From assembly GCA_022385755.1 (NCBI GenBank), contig MU278397.1:1-62700 (forward strand): a DNA stretch of 62,700 bases. The letters are read 5' to 3'. How positions within the stretch are numbered: the stretch's first letter is position 1; every line of letters begins with the position of its first letter. Source of the stretch: Trametopsis cervina. Its lineage: Eukaryota; Basidiomycota; Agaricomycetes; Polyporales; Irpicaceae. The notes beneath the pieces are model-generated. The model was not told the DNA's origin, did no database searches, and saw only the letters and a program-made list of their open reading frames with translations. A program made the position numbers and the translations under genes. Positions 11,039-22,000 of the stretch are shown piece by piece.

Positions 11039-12148
11039 ATGGATGAGTTTCAGACGCGTGCAAAACGGCAGCGCTTGCACGGCGGCTACAACTGTACTGA
11101 CAACGACCACCCCTTCGCCTCGTGTTTCCTACGTCCATCATCTAATCTCCTTTCTCTCTTCTCTCGCCGTGTGCTGCTGTGCGCAATGGCAAAGCGCAAG
11201 GGCTCCCACACCCATAACAAAAATCTTCCCGCTCATGAGACCAAACATCTCGCACGCTTGGAATACACGTTCAACAAATCCACATTCTATCTAGCGCAAC
11301 GGAACGATGGATCTACGAATGGCACGGCTCTGTGGATGGGGGCACAGGTCCTATCGGCCTGGCTTGCAGAACATCACGACACAACGCAACGGGTCAAGAA
11401 GTCTGCAGAAGTCGAAGCCCGGAGACCTAGAGTGATCGAGCTTGGGAGCGGTATTGGGCTTACTGCGTATGTTACTTTTATGTATCATAGACTCCTATGT
11501 ATACCTGGAATTATATCCTCACGTACCATCCGCTCCGTGTGCGCACGTCTCAGACTGGCTATGTGTTCTCTGGGATGGGATGTGCTTGCGACGGACTTGC
11601 CAGACGTAGTAGACTCTGTGCTCTCGCAGAATATCAAGGACAACTTGCCCATGCTACCTCCTGGAAGCGGCACGATCCACGTCCGCGTTCTCGATTGGAA
11701 CGTGCCTCCTACAGAATGGGTATGGCACGACGACACGGCGATTGCATCAGAAACGAGGAAGCCTTCAGACAATTCGACGCCCACCGTGACGACCGCGACG
11801 CGCATAATACCCCCATTCGATCTCATAATATCGGCGGACACGGTCTACTCTTTGCATTTGATAGAGCCAATGTTGCGAACCGTCAACCACATTCGCACTG
11901 CGGGCGTAACAAGCGGGTTTACACCCACTCGGTGGCCGGCAGTGTATATATGCCTCGAACGACGCGACCCTATCGTCATAGAGAGACTCCTAAACGATGC
12001 TAGAAAGACCTATGCCGTGGAACAGGTACCCGAACGTGCGATGCTGCGCGCAATGGAGAAGTACGGGCTCACCTGGGACCAAGACGACTGGGACGGGCTC
12101 GAGATATGGTCTCTATTGCAACCATCGACATGCGAGAGAGAAATGTGA
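11039..12148 (+). CDS. METTL21-like protein methyltransferase
   Basis: Class I S-adenosylmethionine methyltransferase of the METTL21/lysine-methyltransferase group. Seen: the family entry FNKSTFYLAQRNDGSTNGTALWMGAQVLS; SAM motif I RVIELGSGIGLTA; WDVLATDLP; and PFDLIISADTVYSLHLIEPML, the post-I catalytic-face motif. A probable 87-nt intron at 11467-11553 (GTATGT...GTCTCAG) joins GLTA to LAMCSLGWDV. It is a multiple of three and stop-free, so retention would insert 29 residues without breaking the frame. Spliced, the product is 340 aa from ATG 11039. ATG 11186 (MAKRKGSH) is an equally reasonable start, because the first ~49 residues do not resemble the family. The likely job is methylation of a lysine on a translation or chaperone protein; the substrate is unknown. 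Confidence 0.82.
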   Translation: MDEFQTRAKRQRLHGGYNCTDNDHPFASCFLRPSSNLLSLFSRRVLLCAMAKRKGSHTHNKNLPAHETKHLARLEYTFNKSTFYLAQRNDGSTNGTALWMGAQVLSAWLAEHHDTTQRVKKSAEVEARRPRVIELGSGIGLTAYVTFMYHRLLCIPGIISSRTIRSVCARLRLAMCSLGWDVLATDLPDVVDSVLSQNIKDNLPMLPPGSGTIHVRVLDWNVPPTEWVWHDDTAIASETRKPSDNSTPTVTTATRIIPPFDLIISADTVYSLHLIEPMLRTVNHIRTAGVTSGFTPTRWPAVYICLERRDPIVIERLLNDARKTYAVEQVPERAMLRAMEKYGLTWDQDDWDGLEIWSLLQPSTCEREM

Positions 12149-12328
12149 TATATGTTGTAACAATATACTTGACACCCCTAGGAAGGTTGTACATGGGTTA
12201 TTTTTCATACGGGCATGCGGAGGCCATAGGGCAATGGAGACTGATGAGAGCAATGTGAGATGTGCGAAGCAAGAGATTAAATGTCGACGGTGTTCTAGTA
12301 GGATATGTTGCATACAAAGGTCCAGATG
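12149..12328. other. Convergent 3' flanks
   Basis: About 180 bp lie between the methyltransferase stop and the stop of the EF-hand-like gene. It is AT-richer than its neighbours and nothing else is seen. Confidence 0.5.
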
Positions 12329-13114
12329 TTAAAGAGTACTGTCGTTTTCATGATCGTCTATTGGACTGAAACGAGAAAACGAGGTCAGTGCCGGGTGAGA
12401 AAATGCGCGGGGCAGACATACGAAGACATGTCATTCAGATCGTCCATCTCCATGTCCGAATCCTCGAAGTCTTCACGTCGTGTTGCAACCAGCCGGAGTG
12501 AGCGGTCAAAGCCATGTTTAGCCTGTGAACGAATATGACATCTCCAATTGCGCCTCGGACATATATGGTGATGTGTACTTACCAGGTCTCTCCACGTTTC
12601 TTCTTCGTCGCATTCCGTCTGGAGCTGGTACACCTGCAGGAATCCTTCGAACCTATAGGAGACCCAGTGGTAATGAGTCCGGGCAGAAAACCGCAATGAA
12701 CGTAACCAACGTTAGACCACCCTCATCCGTGCAGTCCATGAACATTAAAAGTTCTTCTTTGGAATCTTCATCAAACGCGGAGCCATTCGTGTCCTTTGCC
12801 CACTCGTCCAAGGCTTGAGATGACAGGAAGGCACCCACTGGTGGCAGGAGCAGTCCCGGTCGTTTCGGTGGCGGTGGTGTGCAGTATTTCGAGAAAATAT
12901 GGCCTAGACATGCTTCCAGCTGAGAGAATATGGGTCAGCATAGCTCAAAGCAATACCGCAGGCTGCACACCTGCAGTGAGATCGCCCCGTCCGCGTCAAG
13001 CAGCTGGACACCCGCATCCCGCCCGGCATTTCGTCGTCCTTGTCTTGATTCCGGCTCCGGAGTCTCCAGGCGCAGAGTGTTCATTATACGGACTTCGCCA
13101 ATTAATTTGTTCAT
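12329..13114 (-). CDS. Small EF-hand-like protein, function unknown
   Basis: Five exons on the reverse strand: 13114-12971, 12919-12711, 12652-12583, 12522-12422, 12365-12329, giving 186 aa. It begins MNKLIGEVRIMNTLRLETPEPE. The core contains ALDEWAKDTNGSAFDEDSK and then MDCTDEGGLTFEGFLQVYQLQTE, which reads as a degenerate EF-hand followed by its exiting helix, then EETWRDLAKHGFD. The tail is acidic (DFEDSDMEMDDLND). The pattern recalls the EF-hand pairs of Miro-like and calcium-binding scaffold proteins, but there is no GTPase domain and the calcium ligands are incomplete, so calcium binding is uncertain. The donor at 12710 (GTTGGT) is weak. The start could lie further upstream behind another intron. 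It is divergent from PRP28 with about 220 bp between starts. Confidence 0.7.
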
Positions 13115-13336
13115 GTTGAATTCGTGAGTATGGAGCCGCAAGAGGTAACGCAATGAGAATATGTGTGGGACGGAAGGATGAGTACAAGGAAAAGCAGCCC
13201 TAATGGAATGAAGTCGCGCCTGCGGCCCAGATGGGACAACCGACGCCCGGAAAAGGAAAGAGCGAGGCGACACGCATGTGACCGCTCATTCACTTGTCGC
13301 TTTTGGGAGACGCCGCGCTTGCCATAGGTCTTCATC
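13115..13336. promoter_or_regulatory. Bidirectional promoter region
   Basis: Intergenic region of 222 bp between the reverse EF-hand-like gene and PRP28. No TATA box is obvious. The open frames crossing it are not protein-like. Confidence 0.4.
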
Positions 13337-16221
13337 ATGGCGGCGAAGGCACAACCGCTATCTATCGAGTCTTTGCTACAAAAGCAGAAGGAAGAGAAAG
13401 AGGCAGCTGCAAAGGTAACAATCCCCCTTGCATTACAAGTTGCTGTACTAATGACTGCTACTTAGCCCAGGTTCTTGACCAAAGAACAGAGGGCGCAGCT
13501 TGCAATATCCAAGCGTGCACAGGAGATCAGGGAAGAGAAGGAGAAGGCGGAGAAATCCCGTAAAGATAGGGAGGAGCTCGAACGGGAGGCTGAAGAAATC
13601 CGCACGCGGGAAAGAGAACGCGAGCGCACAGCAAGGTATGGTGGCGGGGGCGGCGGTCGATGTGAGTAACTCATTATTGCAAGTACCCCGCGCAGCATCT
13701 CACCGTGACCCTTGCCTAGATGAAGAGCGTTCGGAACGATATGGCAGACGCGACAATAATCGTGACAACCGCGACAACCGAGACAACCGTGACAACCGTG
13801 AGCGGGATAACAGACGTGCGCCTCCACCAGAAAACCGTGGAGGATCATACCAGGGTGTCCCCACAGGCCCACGCGCAGGTCGAGGGAAGGAACCGCCCAC
13901 AGGCCCCAGAGGTTCTGGAGCATCCACGCCCGCGTCCTCATCCATGCCCCCGCCTCCCGTACCCGCCGGTGCAGAGGGCACGAACGGCTCCCTAACCGCC
14001 GAATCCGAAGAGTTCGTGCCCCCCATGACCGACAACGACCTCACAGCGATCCGGTCACGGTACCTCGGCGTCGACAAGAAGAAGCGGAAGATCCGCAAGA
14101 TGAACGACCGCAAGTTCGTGTTCGACTGGGACGAGCAGGACGACACGTTCTCTGCCGAGGCGCCGGCTGCTGTGGGGAGTAATCGGCAGGGCGCGCAGAT
14201 CATGTTTGGACGGGGACATATTGCTGGTATGGATGATGGAGGGGGTGGAGGCCCGCCGCCTGCGAAGAAGGCGGGGGCGGGGGCGGAGAAGGGACTGCAG
14301 ATGGCGGATGCGTTGGAGAGAAGGAAGGCGGCGAAGAGTGGGCTGGATGAGAGGCATTGGACTGAGAAGCCTCTTGATGAGATGAAGGAGCGAGATTGGC
14401 GTATCCTTCGTGAGGATTTCAGTATTGCTGCTAGAGGTATGTGTCTCCACCTTTTGCGCGACATCACGGATGGTTAATTCGCGACTTAGGCGGCCAGATC
14501 CCACACCCACTTCGCTCTTGGAAAGAGTCTATCATCCCTGAATCAATCCTCGAAGTCGTGGACGCCGTGGGCTACAAGGAGCCTTCCCCAATTCAACGGC
14601 AGGCCATTCCTATCGGTTTGCAGAACAGGGACATCATCGGTATTGCTGAGACTGGTACGGCGATTTATTCTGTATGATTTGTCCATGCAACTAATGATTA
14701 TCTCCAGGTTCCGGTAAGACTGCAGCATTCGTCATCCCGATGTTGACCTTCATCTCGAATATGCCTCCTTTCACGGACGAAAACAGACATTTGGGTCCGT
14801 ACGCTCTCATCATGGCTCCCACCCGTGAACTGGCTCAGCAGATCGAAAGCGAGACGAAGAAGTTCGCTACACCGCTCGGGTTCACTTGTGTTTCCATCGT
14901 AGGAGGTGTACGTTGCTATCACACTTTATTTCCTCGAACACCCCGCTTACGCCGTCACTTATTCTACCTCAGCGTGCTATCGAAGAACAACAATTCAACC
15001 TTCGCTCAGGTGCCGAAATCATCATCGCCACCCCAGGTCGTCTGCGCGATGTCATCGAGCGACACGTCATCGTGCTCTCCCAATGTCGGTACATCGTCAT
15101 GGACGAAGCCGACCGGATGGTCAACCTCGGTTTCGAGGCCGACCTGCTCTTCATCCTCGACAAGCTCCCCGCAGATACGATGGAGGGCGAGGACCAGGGC
15201 GAGCAGATGGACGTCGATGGCGAGACGATGATCAAGCGCGGCCGCACGAGGGTGACGACGCTGTTCTCTGCGACGATGCCGCCGCCTGTTGAGCGGCTCG
15301 CGAAGAAGTATTTGAAGAGGCCTGCTATTGTGACTATCGGTGAGGCGGGACGCGCGGTCGACACTGTCGACCAAAGAGTCGAGTTCGTCAACGGAGACGA
15401 GAAGAAAAAGTCAGTATCCCTCCTCTGGGCTGTGTTTTTCTTGATATGCTGATGCTGTGGATGACAGACAACGCATGCTCGAGATCCTCAACAGCGGACA
15501 GTACGCCTCGCCCATCATCGTGTTCGTCAACCAGAAGAAGACGGCAGACATGGTCGCGAAGGACCTCCAGCGCGCCGGCGTACGTACCCTCTCCCTTCCT
15601 TTCCTTCCTCTCATCGTACTCACGTGCATTCCAGTGGGGCGCCGCGACGCTGCATTCCGGCAAGAACCAAGAACAGCGAGAAGCAGCATTGCAGTCTCTG
15701 CGCGACGGGCACTCGGACATCCTCGTCGCTACCGATCTTGCTGGACGTGGTATCGACGTGCAGGACGTGTCGCTCGTTATCAACTACCAGATGGCGAACA
15801 CTATCGAGGGATATGTGCATCGTATTGGTGCGTCTTTGGTCTTTGGTCGTTTATGTTTTTGGGGCGTTTGGGGCTGATGGTGTGGGATAGGTCGTACGGG
15901 ACGTGCGGGCAAACAGGGTACGGCGATTACGTTCCTCACGAATGACGACGACGAAGTCATGTACGTCCATCTCCACTATGTACCAGCTACCCGATACTGA
16001 CAAACGCTCCTCTTTCTACGCAGGTACGATCTCAAACAAGGTACGCCTTCCTCCTGCCACCCCGTCATATCCGCATCACTGACGTGTCTCTTTCTGTTTC
16101 ACCAGAGATATCGAAGAGCCCCGTATCAAAAGTGTCGCCCGAGCTGGCACGGCACGAGTCGGCGCAACACAAGGTGTCGCGCGAGATGAAGCGCAAGCGG
16201 GACGCGGACGATCAGGGGTGA
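13337..16221 (+). CDS. PRP28: Pre-mRNA-splicing DEAD-box RNA helicase Prp28
   Basis: Eleven exons: 13337-13414, 13466-13661, 13720-14436, 14490-14654, 14708-14907, 14973-15409, 15468-15579, 15635-15827, 15891-15960, 16024-16040, 16106-16221, giving 766 aa. Prp28 (human DDX23) displaces U1 from the 5' splice site so that U6 can pair. The N-terminal family signature [13 protein letters not shown] is followed by an Arg-rich region with a tandem RDN run (9-bp DNA repeat at about 13750-13800) and [25 protein letters not shown]. Helicase motifs in order: [48 protein letters not shown] and YVHRIGRTGR. Exon 10 is only 17 nt. The lysine/arginine-rich end [14 protein letters not shown] looks like a nuclear signal. 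Confidence 0.97.
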
Positions 16222-17814
16222 GCGTGTGGCGTAGCGTTTCGATCCTGGATTGGCTCGTCTTGTATGGATTTTGCTATGGACGAGGCTTTGCTCAGGATTG
16301 AGTGTGGATGGGTGTGGTCGTCAGGTTTACGTGTAAGGATGAGAGACCATACGGTGCGTGACCGTTAATGGAGGATCGGCGTGTCGACACGCTATTTTGA
16401 GGTCGATGGTGTTACACATTTGGGAGTGTCTCTGCCCGACAGATGCAGCCGGGACATCCTCGCATCCTCAGCCTGACGCAGCGTCGTATCAACTCAGGGC
16501 ATGTGTGGGATAATACGTGAGTGCGTATTGAACGATCGACAGGCAGCTCGGCCATGGATTACGAGTACTTCCGGTGGATGAGCTACAAACATCCAAGCAC
16601 GATATACTCCGCGACGTTCCCCTCGCCCAGTTATCTACAACTCTCCGGATCCCACACGCACATGCCCGCAGACGCAGAACCGCAGATAAGCCACGAACAA
16701 GTCAGTGCAGTGCAGTACTGAATATATGTGCGGTTAGGGGGAACACGTGTCTGTGCCTTCGAAGCTCACCATGTGGCCAACTGAATTGTATTGAGGATGA
16801 GGGGTTCGATAACGGACCCGGGATATGGTGGCTAGGCACGCTCGGTTGCCTCGGGGAACGAGGTACTTGTGTGCGCTTGTGTGCTTTGTACTGGACGCCA
16901 CTGGGATGTATGTAGGTGGGGGTTCGTGAATTCCGTGGACGACGTGCTGTTCTCCAGCCCTAGCTTCAGGGGATGTGAATACATGTACGATAGCAAGACG
17001 AGGACAAGGGAGCTCGTGAACTGAAACGGCATTGCGAGATACCACGACTCGAGTCTCTGCGTGCTACGCGTCGAACTTGCGTTGCAACTGTCAACATTTC
17101 CGGGGCTGACGTCAATACAGTGTCACAGCAAACCCAGTTACTCGACACATGTTCTTTCTTCAGTGGCCCCATTTCGCACTGACCGGAATCCGTGTCCCCC
17201 ATTATAAAATAAGCTCGCGGTTTGGGAGCAAACGTGTGCGTGCCGGTGGTGCAAAGTGTGGATATTGAGAGCGATAAGTAGGAAAACGGAGCTGCCGCGC
17301 CCGGCGGTGTAGAACGCTGTAGCGAATTCAAAAACCCTAAACGCTACGCTGCACTGGTGTATTGCCGTAGGTTGTGCAAGAACGTTGAAGGCTGTTCCTG
17401 ATGCTGGAAGATAGCATGATAGATGTTTACTTTGGCATTTTGCAAGAGCTTTGAACGCTAAAGTTGTCAGATGACATGATACGATAGATGTCGACTTTTG
17501 GGGGCATGCAGCCGTGCATGCACATGTTCTTGCTACTGTTACGGTGTTGTACGTTCCGCGGTGTCCGTACCGCCGTCGTGCGGCACCGCGGCCAGCAATG
17601 TGAATGCACAGATATCTATGTTTAGAGTGAGCGGTGAGCGGTGACACCAGACAGGTAGGAACTGCGCACGGTGGGCGATGCAAAGACAGCTATGTATAGA
17701 GGTAGGGAATGTAAAGCGCACGATTGGTTAGGGACTTATCATGCAGTCAGCTCATTGGCCAGCTACGTGCAGTATCAACCTATTCGCCCTTCTACGCATA
17801 GATACGCATACGGA

Positions 17815-17828
17815 TCCTACATGTAGGA
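17815..17828. repeat. 14-bp perfect palindrome
   Basis: TCCTACATGTAGGA is its own reverse complement. A related ACATGT-centred sequence, CTACATGTCC, lies just downstream at about 17838. It may be a dimeric factor site; there is no functional evidence. Confidence 0.6.
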
Positions 17829-18939
17829 CACAGATGTCTACATGTCCAAGCGTCCTCCTGCCAGCCCACCAATGACGTCGTCGACCATGTATGCACACGT
17901 TTTCCTCCCTCTTCTGCCTTCTGCGCCCTTCCTTCCTTACAGCCGGCCGATCCCACGCCTCCGCGCCCAGACCCAATCGCGAATATTTTCAAGATCAGTC
18001 CAGCAAATATACTACGCCCAGGCTAACGTGGTCACGCGGTCCTCAAGTGAGGCGTCGACGAACCTGCGGCGAGTCGGTCCAAGCAGCGACTTGTTCGAAC
18101 CGCTACGCCGACGCGAGCTTGTTACGGCACGCCATCACTTTTGATAAGTTACAGTTACACTACCAACGAGACTTCTTCGTGCCCTGAAGACCTGGAGCAG
18201 AGCAGCCAGCCCCGTGGGGTAAATACATATCTCACTCGTGCAGGGTCCCTCCGCGGCGCGTCGGTGGTAGGAAACGTTCGAGCCGTCTCCCTCTCCGTCT
18301 ATCATATTATGTTATACAGTTCACTGTTCGGACTTGGACTCTTGGAAGACACCACAAACCGCCCGCCCGCCCACACGACAGACGAAATGGTTAGCAAATG
18401 TTATGGTTAACGAATGGTGAACCGGGACGCGGAGGGGATGCGGTCACACGACCACACAGCGCACACCCTCGTTTCCATCGCCCCCACGCGCGCGAATCTT
18501 GTTCTAATTTTTTGGTTCTTTTTTGCTGGATGTGATGCTACTGTAGGCTGCGGTACGGTAGAGCGACGTCCCGAACCCCGACTCCAGTTCTGGGGACCCT
18601 CCGCTCCGAGGTCGCCTGTTATTGGCGGCGAGCTTGTTGGGTCGTGCCCGCTTGTCCTCAGAATATGCTCTACCTTATTGGCTGACACGTACTGCTTTGC
18701 AACACCCTCGACATCATTCACTGACAGGCGAAACTGAGAGGCGGAGACGGCGTGGATCAGAACTGGCGACGGCGTATTACATTAGTATTCGAGAGCCCCG
18801 TACTCGTGCGGGTCAGGTGCGAGCAAGAACAATATACTGTACTATACACGCCCCGTCGTCGTGCTCGCTTGTACTGTAGCGGTCTGCAGGTCCGTTGGCG
18901 TTTCGCCACTCAATATTGTATCCACGCCTCGCGCATCAC

Positions 18940-18993
18940 ACACCTCGAATCGTACACCTCGAATCACACACTGCGAATCATACATCTTGCGAT
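18940..18993. repeat. 14-bp tandem repeat, about four units
   Basis: Successive units read ACACCTCGAATCGT, ACACCTCGAATCAC, ACACTGCGAATCAT and a partial ACATCTTGCGAT. The units diverge mainly at CpG or transition positions. Confidence 0.75.
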
Positions 18994-19032
18994 TGGTCCA
19001 CTCGACCTGCGCTACAGGTCGGTTACTTCAAC

Positions 19033-19060
19033 CGGGCGAACCACCCAGGTGGTTCGCCCG
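19033..19060. repeat. Perfect 13-bp inverted repeat, 2-nt loop
   Basis: CGGGCGAACCACC at 19033-19045 is followed by CA and its exact reverse complement at 19048-19060. It could form a GC-rich cruciform or a stable RNA hairpin. There is no T-run after it and no nearby gene that it would terminate. Confidence 0.85.
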
Positions 19061-22000
19061 AACGGATAAGTGATAAGTGTCTGCTAAGTACATACCAACC
19101 GAACTTCCCTACTGTTACCCAGATGAAGTCGAGCAGATGCGATTGGGAGATGGGAGATGAGAGATGGCAACAGTGAATAAGTGGAGGTGGTCGTTACCCC
19201 CGGCACCCCGCGTACCCGGAGAGGGAGGGTGTATGCCTATCAGAGCTTGTGTGGTAGATGGGGTGCGGTGCCCGGTCGGAGGACGCGAGTCGTTCCAGTT
19301 CGCGCGATATGTGGGGTTGAGCGCGTACAACAGTCTTCGTAGTTATCTGACGAGTATCCGAGTATCCAGAATACGATACGTGGTTGTGCGCGCGTTTTGC
19401 GACTTGCGGAGAGCCAAGGCGTGTGTGCATAGTCTCGGCATTGGGTGATGAAAGTGTAGGGATTGGGCGTGCAGTTTCCTCGGTAGTTACGCGCAGCACT
19501 GAGCGTATTCTGCGACTTGCTGCGAGCCACGGCGCGCCGCATGACTCAGAGAGCGTTGCATGACTCAGGGAGCGCTGCAGGGATCGACGTGCGAGACCTG
19601 CCTATCCCGGGCATCCACGTCCAGATCCTGTGCGCGTCACCTGTTGCAGCTACGGACTGTTTGGGTTTCATGGTCGAAGCGCGGGTCGGCTTTCTGGGCA
19701 GTTAATGTCGGTGAAACGCTTGTTTGGCAGGAGATCAGCGGGGGATCGTTTGTTGTGGATGGGAACCCCGTTCGGGCGGTATACAGTACGTGTGTGTATG
19801 CGCGAGGAGGTATGCGGTGCGACGACCAAAACCCAGAGACGCGTCGTCGTACACGAGTAGTGTATGACGGCGCGCTACTCGGTCTCGGATGTCGCACGCA
19901 CGCTAGAAGTTGCTGGGTGTGTGTCGTGTACAGGTGACAGATGTCTTCTGGGGTTCGTGAGTGCGGGGTAGTCACGTCGGGTATTCGCATCTTCGCAGTG
20001 CGTAAGAGAGAAGGAGGGCGGGGAAACTGGAGGATGACAACGGTGACGATCGTCCTTGTTTGTAGAGGTGCGTGATATCACCAGGCTTTGTGAGCGATCT
20101 GCGCTAGAATGTATTTGGGTAGGTTGAAAGGCACTGTACGTATATTGCAATGTGATTGGTGTGGTTGGTGGAAGGAAGAGAGCGCAGAGCGACGGGTTTG
20201 GGAGTGTGGGAGCGGGAGGGGGTGTTGGGTCCGAGGTTTTTGAGCAAGGCGAGTAGTACAGGCAACTGTCCGTGCACGTTCGTTCTTAACGTTCAGCTAT
20301 CGCGTCCCCTTCCACATTTTTACGTCCACACATAGCGCAGATCCCGAGCGGCAGCTGGATATGCATATCAACGGGTGAGCTCTGTAACAACACTGAGCCG
20401 GTGTACAATACGTACCTCACGTCACCATGTGCGTGCTCTGGATAGAGTAGGCAGGCAGATGCGCGATCGGGGGGAAGGGAAGGGAAGATCGGCGGGCGAT
20501 AGGCTACTATCTACTTACTCTGCAGGAACGAGGATGATCAGTGGGTGACGCCAGACCCGCGTCGTGCGTACCGTATCCTGCGCGTGGCCAATCACGACGC
20601 CCACACAAAATAGAGAAAGAAAATTGCGAAAAAGACATATGTGGATGGTGGATGATTGGATGGACGGGGCGTACAGTAGTCAGCGAATTGAGTGACGCGC
20701 GATTGGTCGGCGGTGCACAGACCGCCGTAGCACCGATGCCACCGCGGTCGCAGCCTTACGAGAACGCGGATTGGAAGCAGCACTGCGGTGCGTCAGCCAC
20801 CGCGCAAGACCACCTTGGCTCTCTCGCGCACGGCGTCCCAAGCGAACCCAAGCCCGCCTCCGAAGGTCCAAGTCAGCGCGTCGTTCGCGTCCACGCGCAT
20901 CGGCCGTCTTGGCAGCACGTCCACTCACGCCAAGCCCGGAGTGGCGGAGAAGAGAGAAGGCATCGGTGGACAGAGAGTGGAGGCGGTTTGGTGGGATCTG
21001 GGCGGGAGCATCTGCGAAGCCCAGGCGTTGTGGCGTCGCCTGTCATCCGTTGCTTGCTTACCGCTCCAGCCGGGCTTGGCGTTCGCCCACAGAAGCTGTT
21101 GCGCCTCCTACTATGAAACGTATCCCAGGCGTGCTGCGACTTCTGTTCGCGTCCTAAGCGTCCGGCGTGGGTGGCCATAACGTCGCAGGAGTTTTGGGAG
21201 GATAAGTCGGAGGATAAGGGTTATGCGGGCAGGACCCCGGGTGCCGATGGCGTGCTTTGTCAGCCCGGATACTGTGCTGTGGATGATTTCCTGTGCGATC
21301 GTCTGTGCCCATACGTCAGTATTCTTCCACCGGCACTGGATGTCATTAAACACTATATGCACGGCTACTAGCACTCACCCATATCCATTTCACAACTAAA
21401 TCCACTGCCGCATCGCATCCAAACCCGCAATCCCAATGACGCGCTCACGAATGAGGATGAGTCGATGAAGCACAAAGAAGAACGAAGAATGCACATAGGC
21501 ATCGCAAACCCGCCCATCCGAGGGCAACGCACCGGCTTGGCGTCAGCCCCATTAATCAGTCCTCTGATGCCGCCCTCGGACGCGGAAGCAGATAACAACG
21601 CAAAAACCACAACGACATCAAGGTTTTATCGCGCGCATGGGCAGGCTTGATCACGTTATCGATCCGCCTTGCCATCACGAGCGCCGTTCCTGCCGAGCTC
21701 GTAGAGTGCTTTGCCACGTATGATTTAGCACAGCTGGTGTTGGCCAGCTGCGCATTCGATAGAGGCGGGAGTGAGGCGCGCACGTTCGAAAGGTCTGACG
21801 AAGGGTGTGTACTGTACGATGGACGCTACTGTATACCTTCGTGCGGGTCTGTCTGATGAGTAGCCCGACGGCTCCTATCAACGTCTGTAACGCACACACC
21901 GACATTAAATGTGATTCAAACCGATATTTGCGAGGTACAGTACAGTACGTCCCCGCGGGCCGACAATACAGTACAGTAATCTGTTCGTTGTTTGATGCGT

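Noticed and set aside
18080..18105. GTTCGAACC resembling a Pol III B box
   Set aside because: No acceptor stem, A box or cloverleaf can be folded around it.
20541..21116. 191-codon open frame on the forward strand
   Set aside because: No recognisable motif. Overlapping frames of similar length occur on both strands here, as expected by chance.
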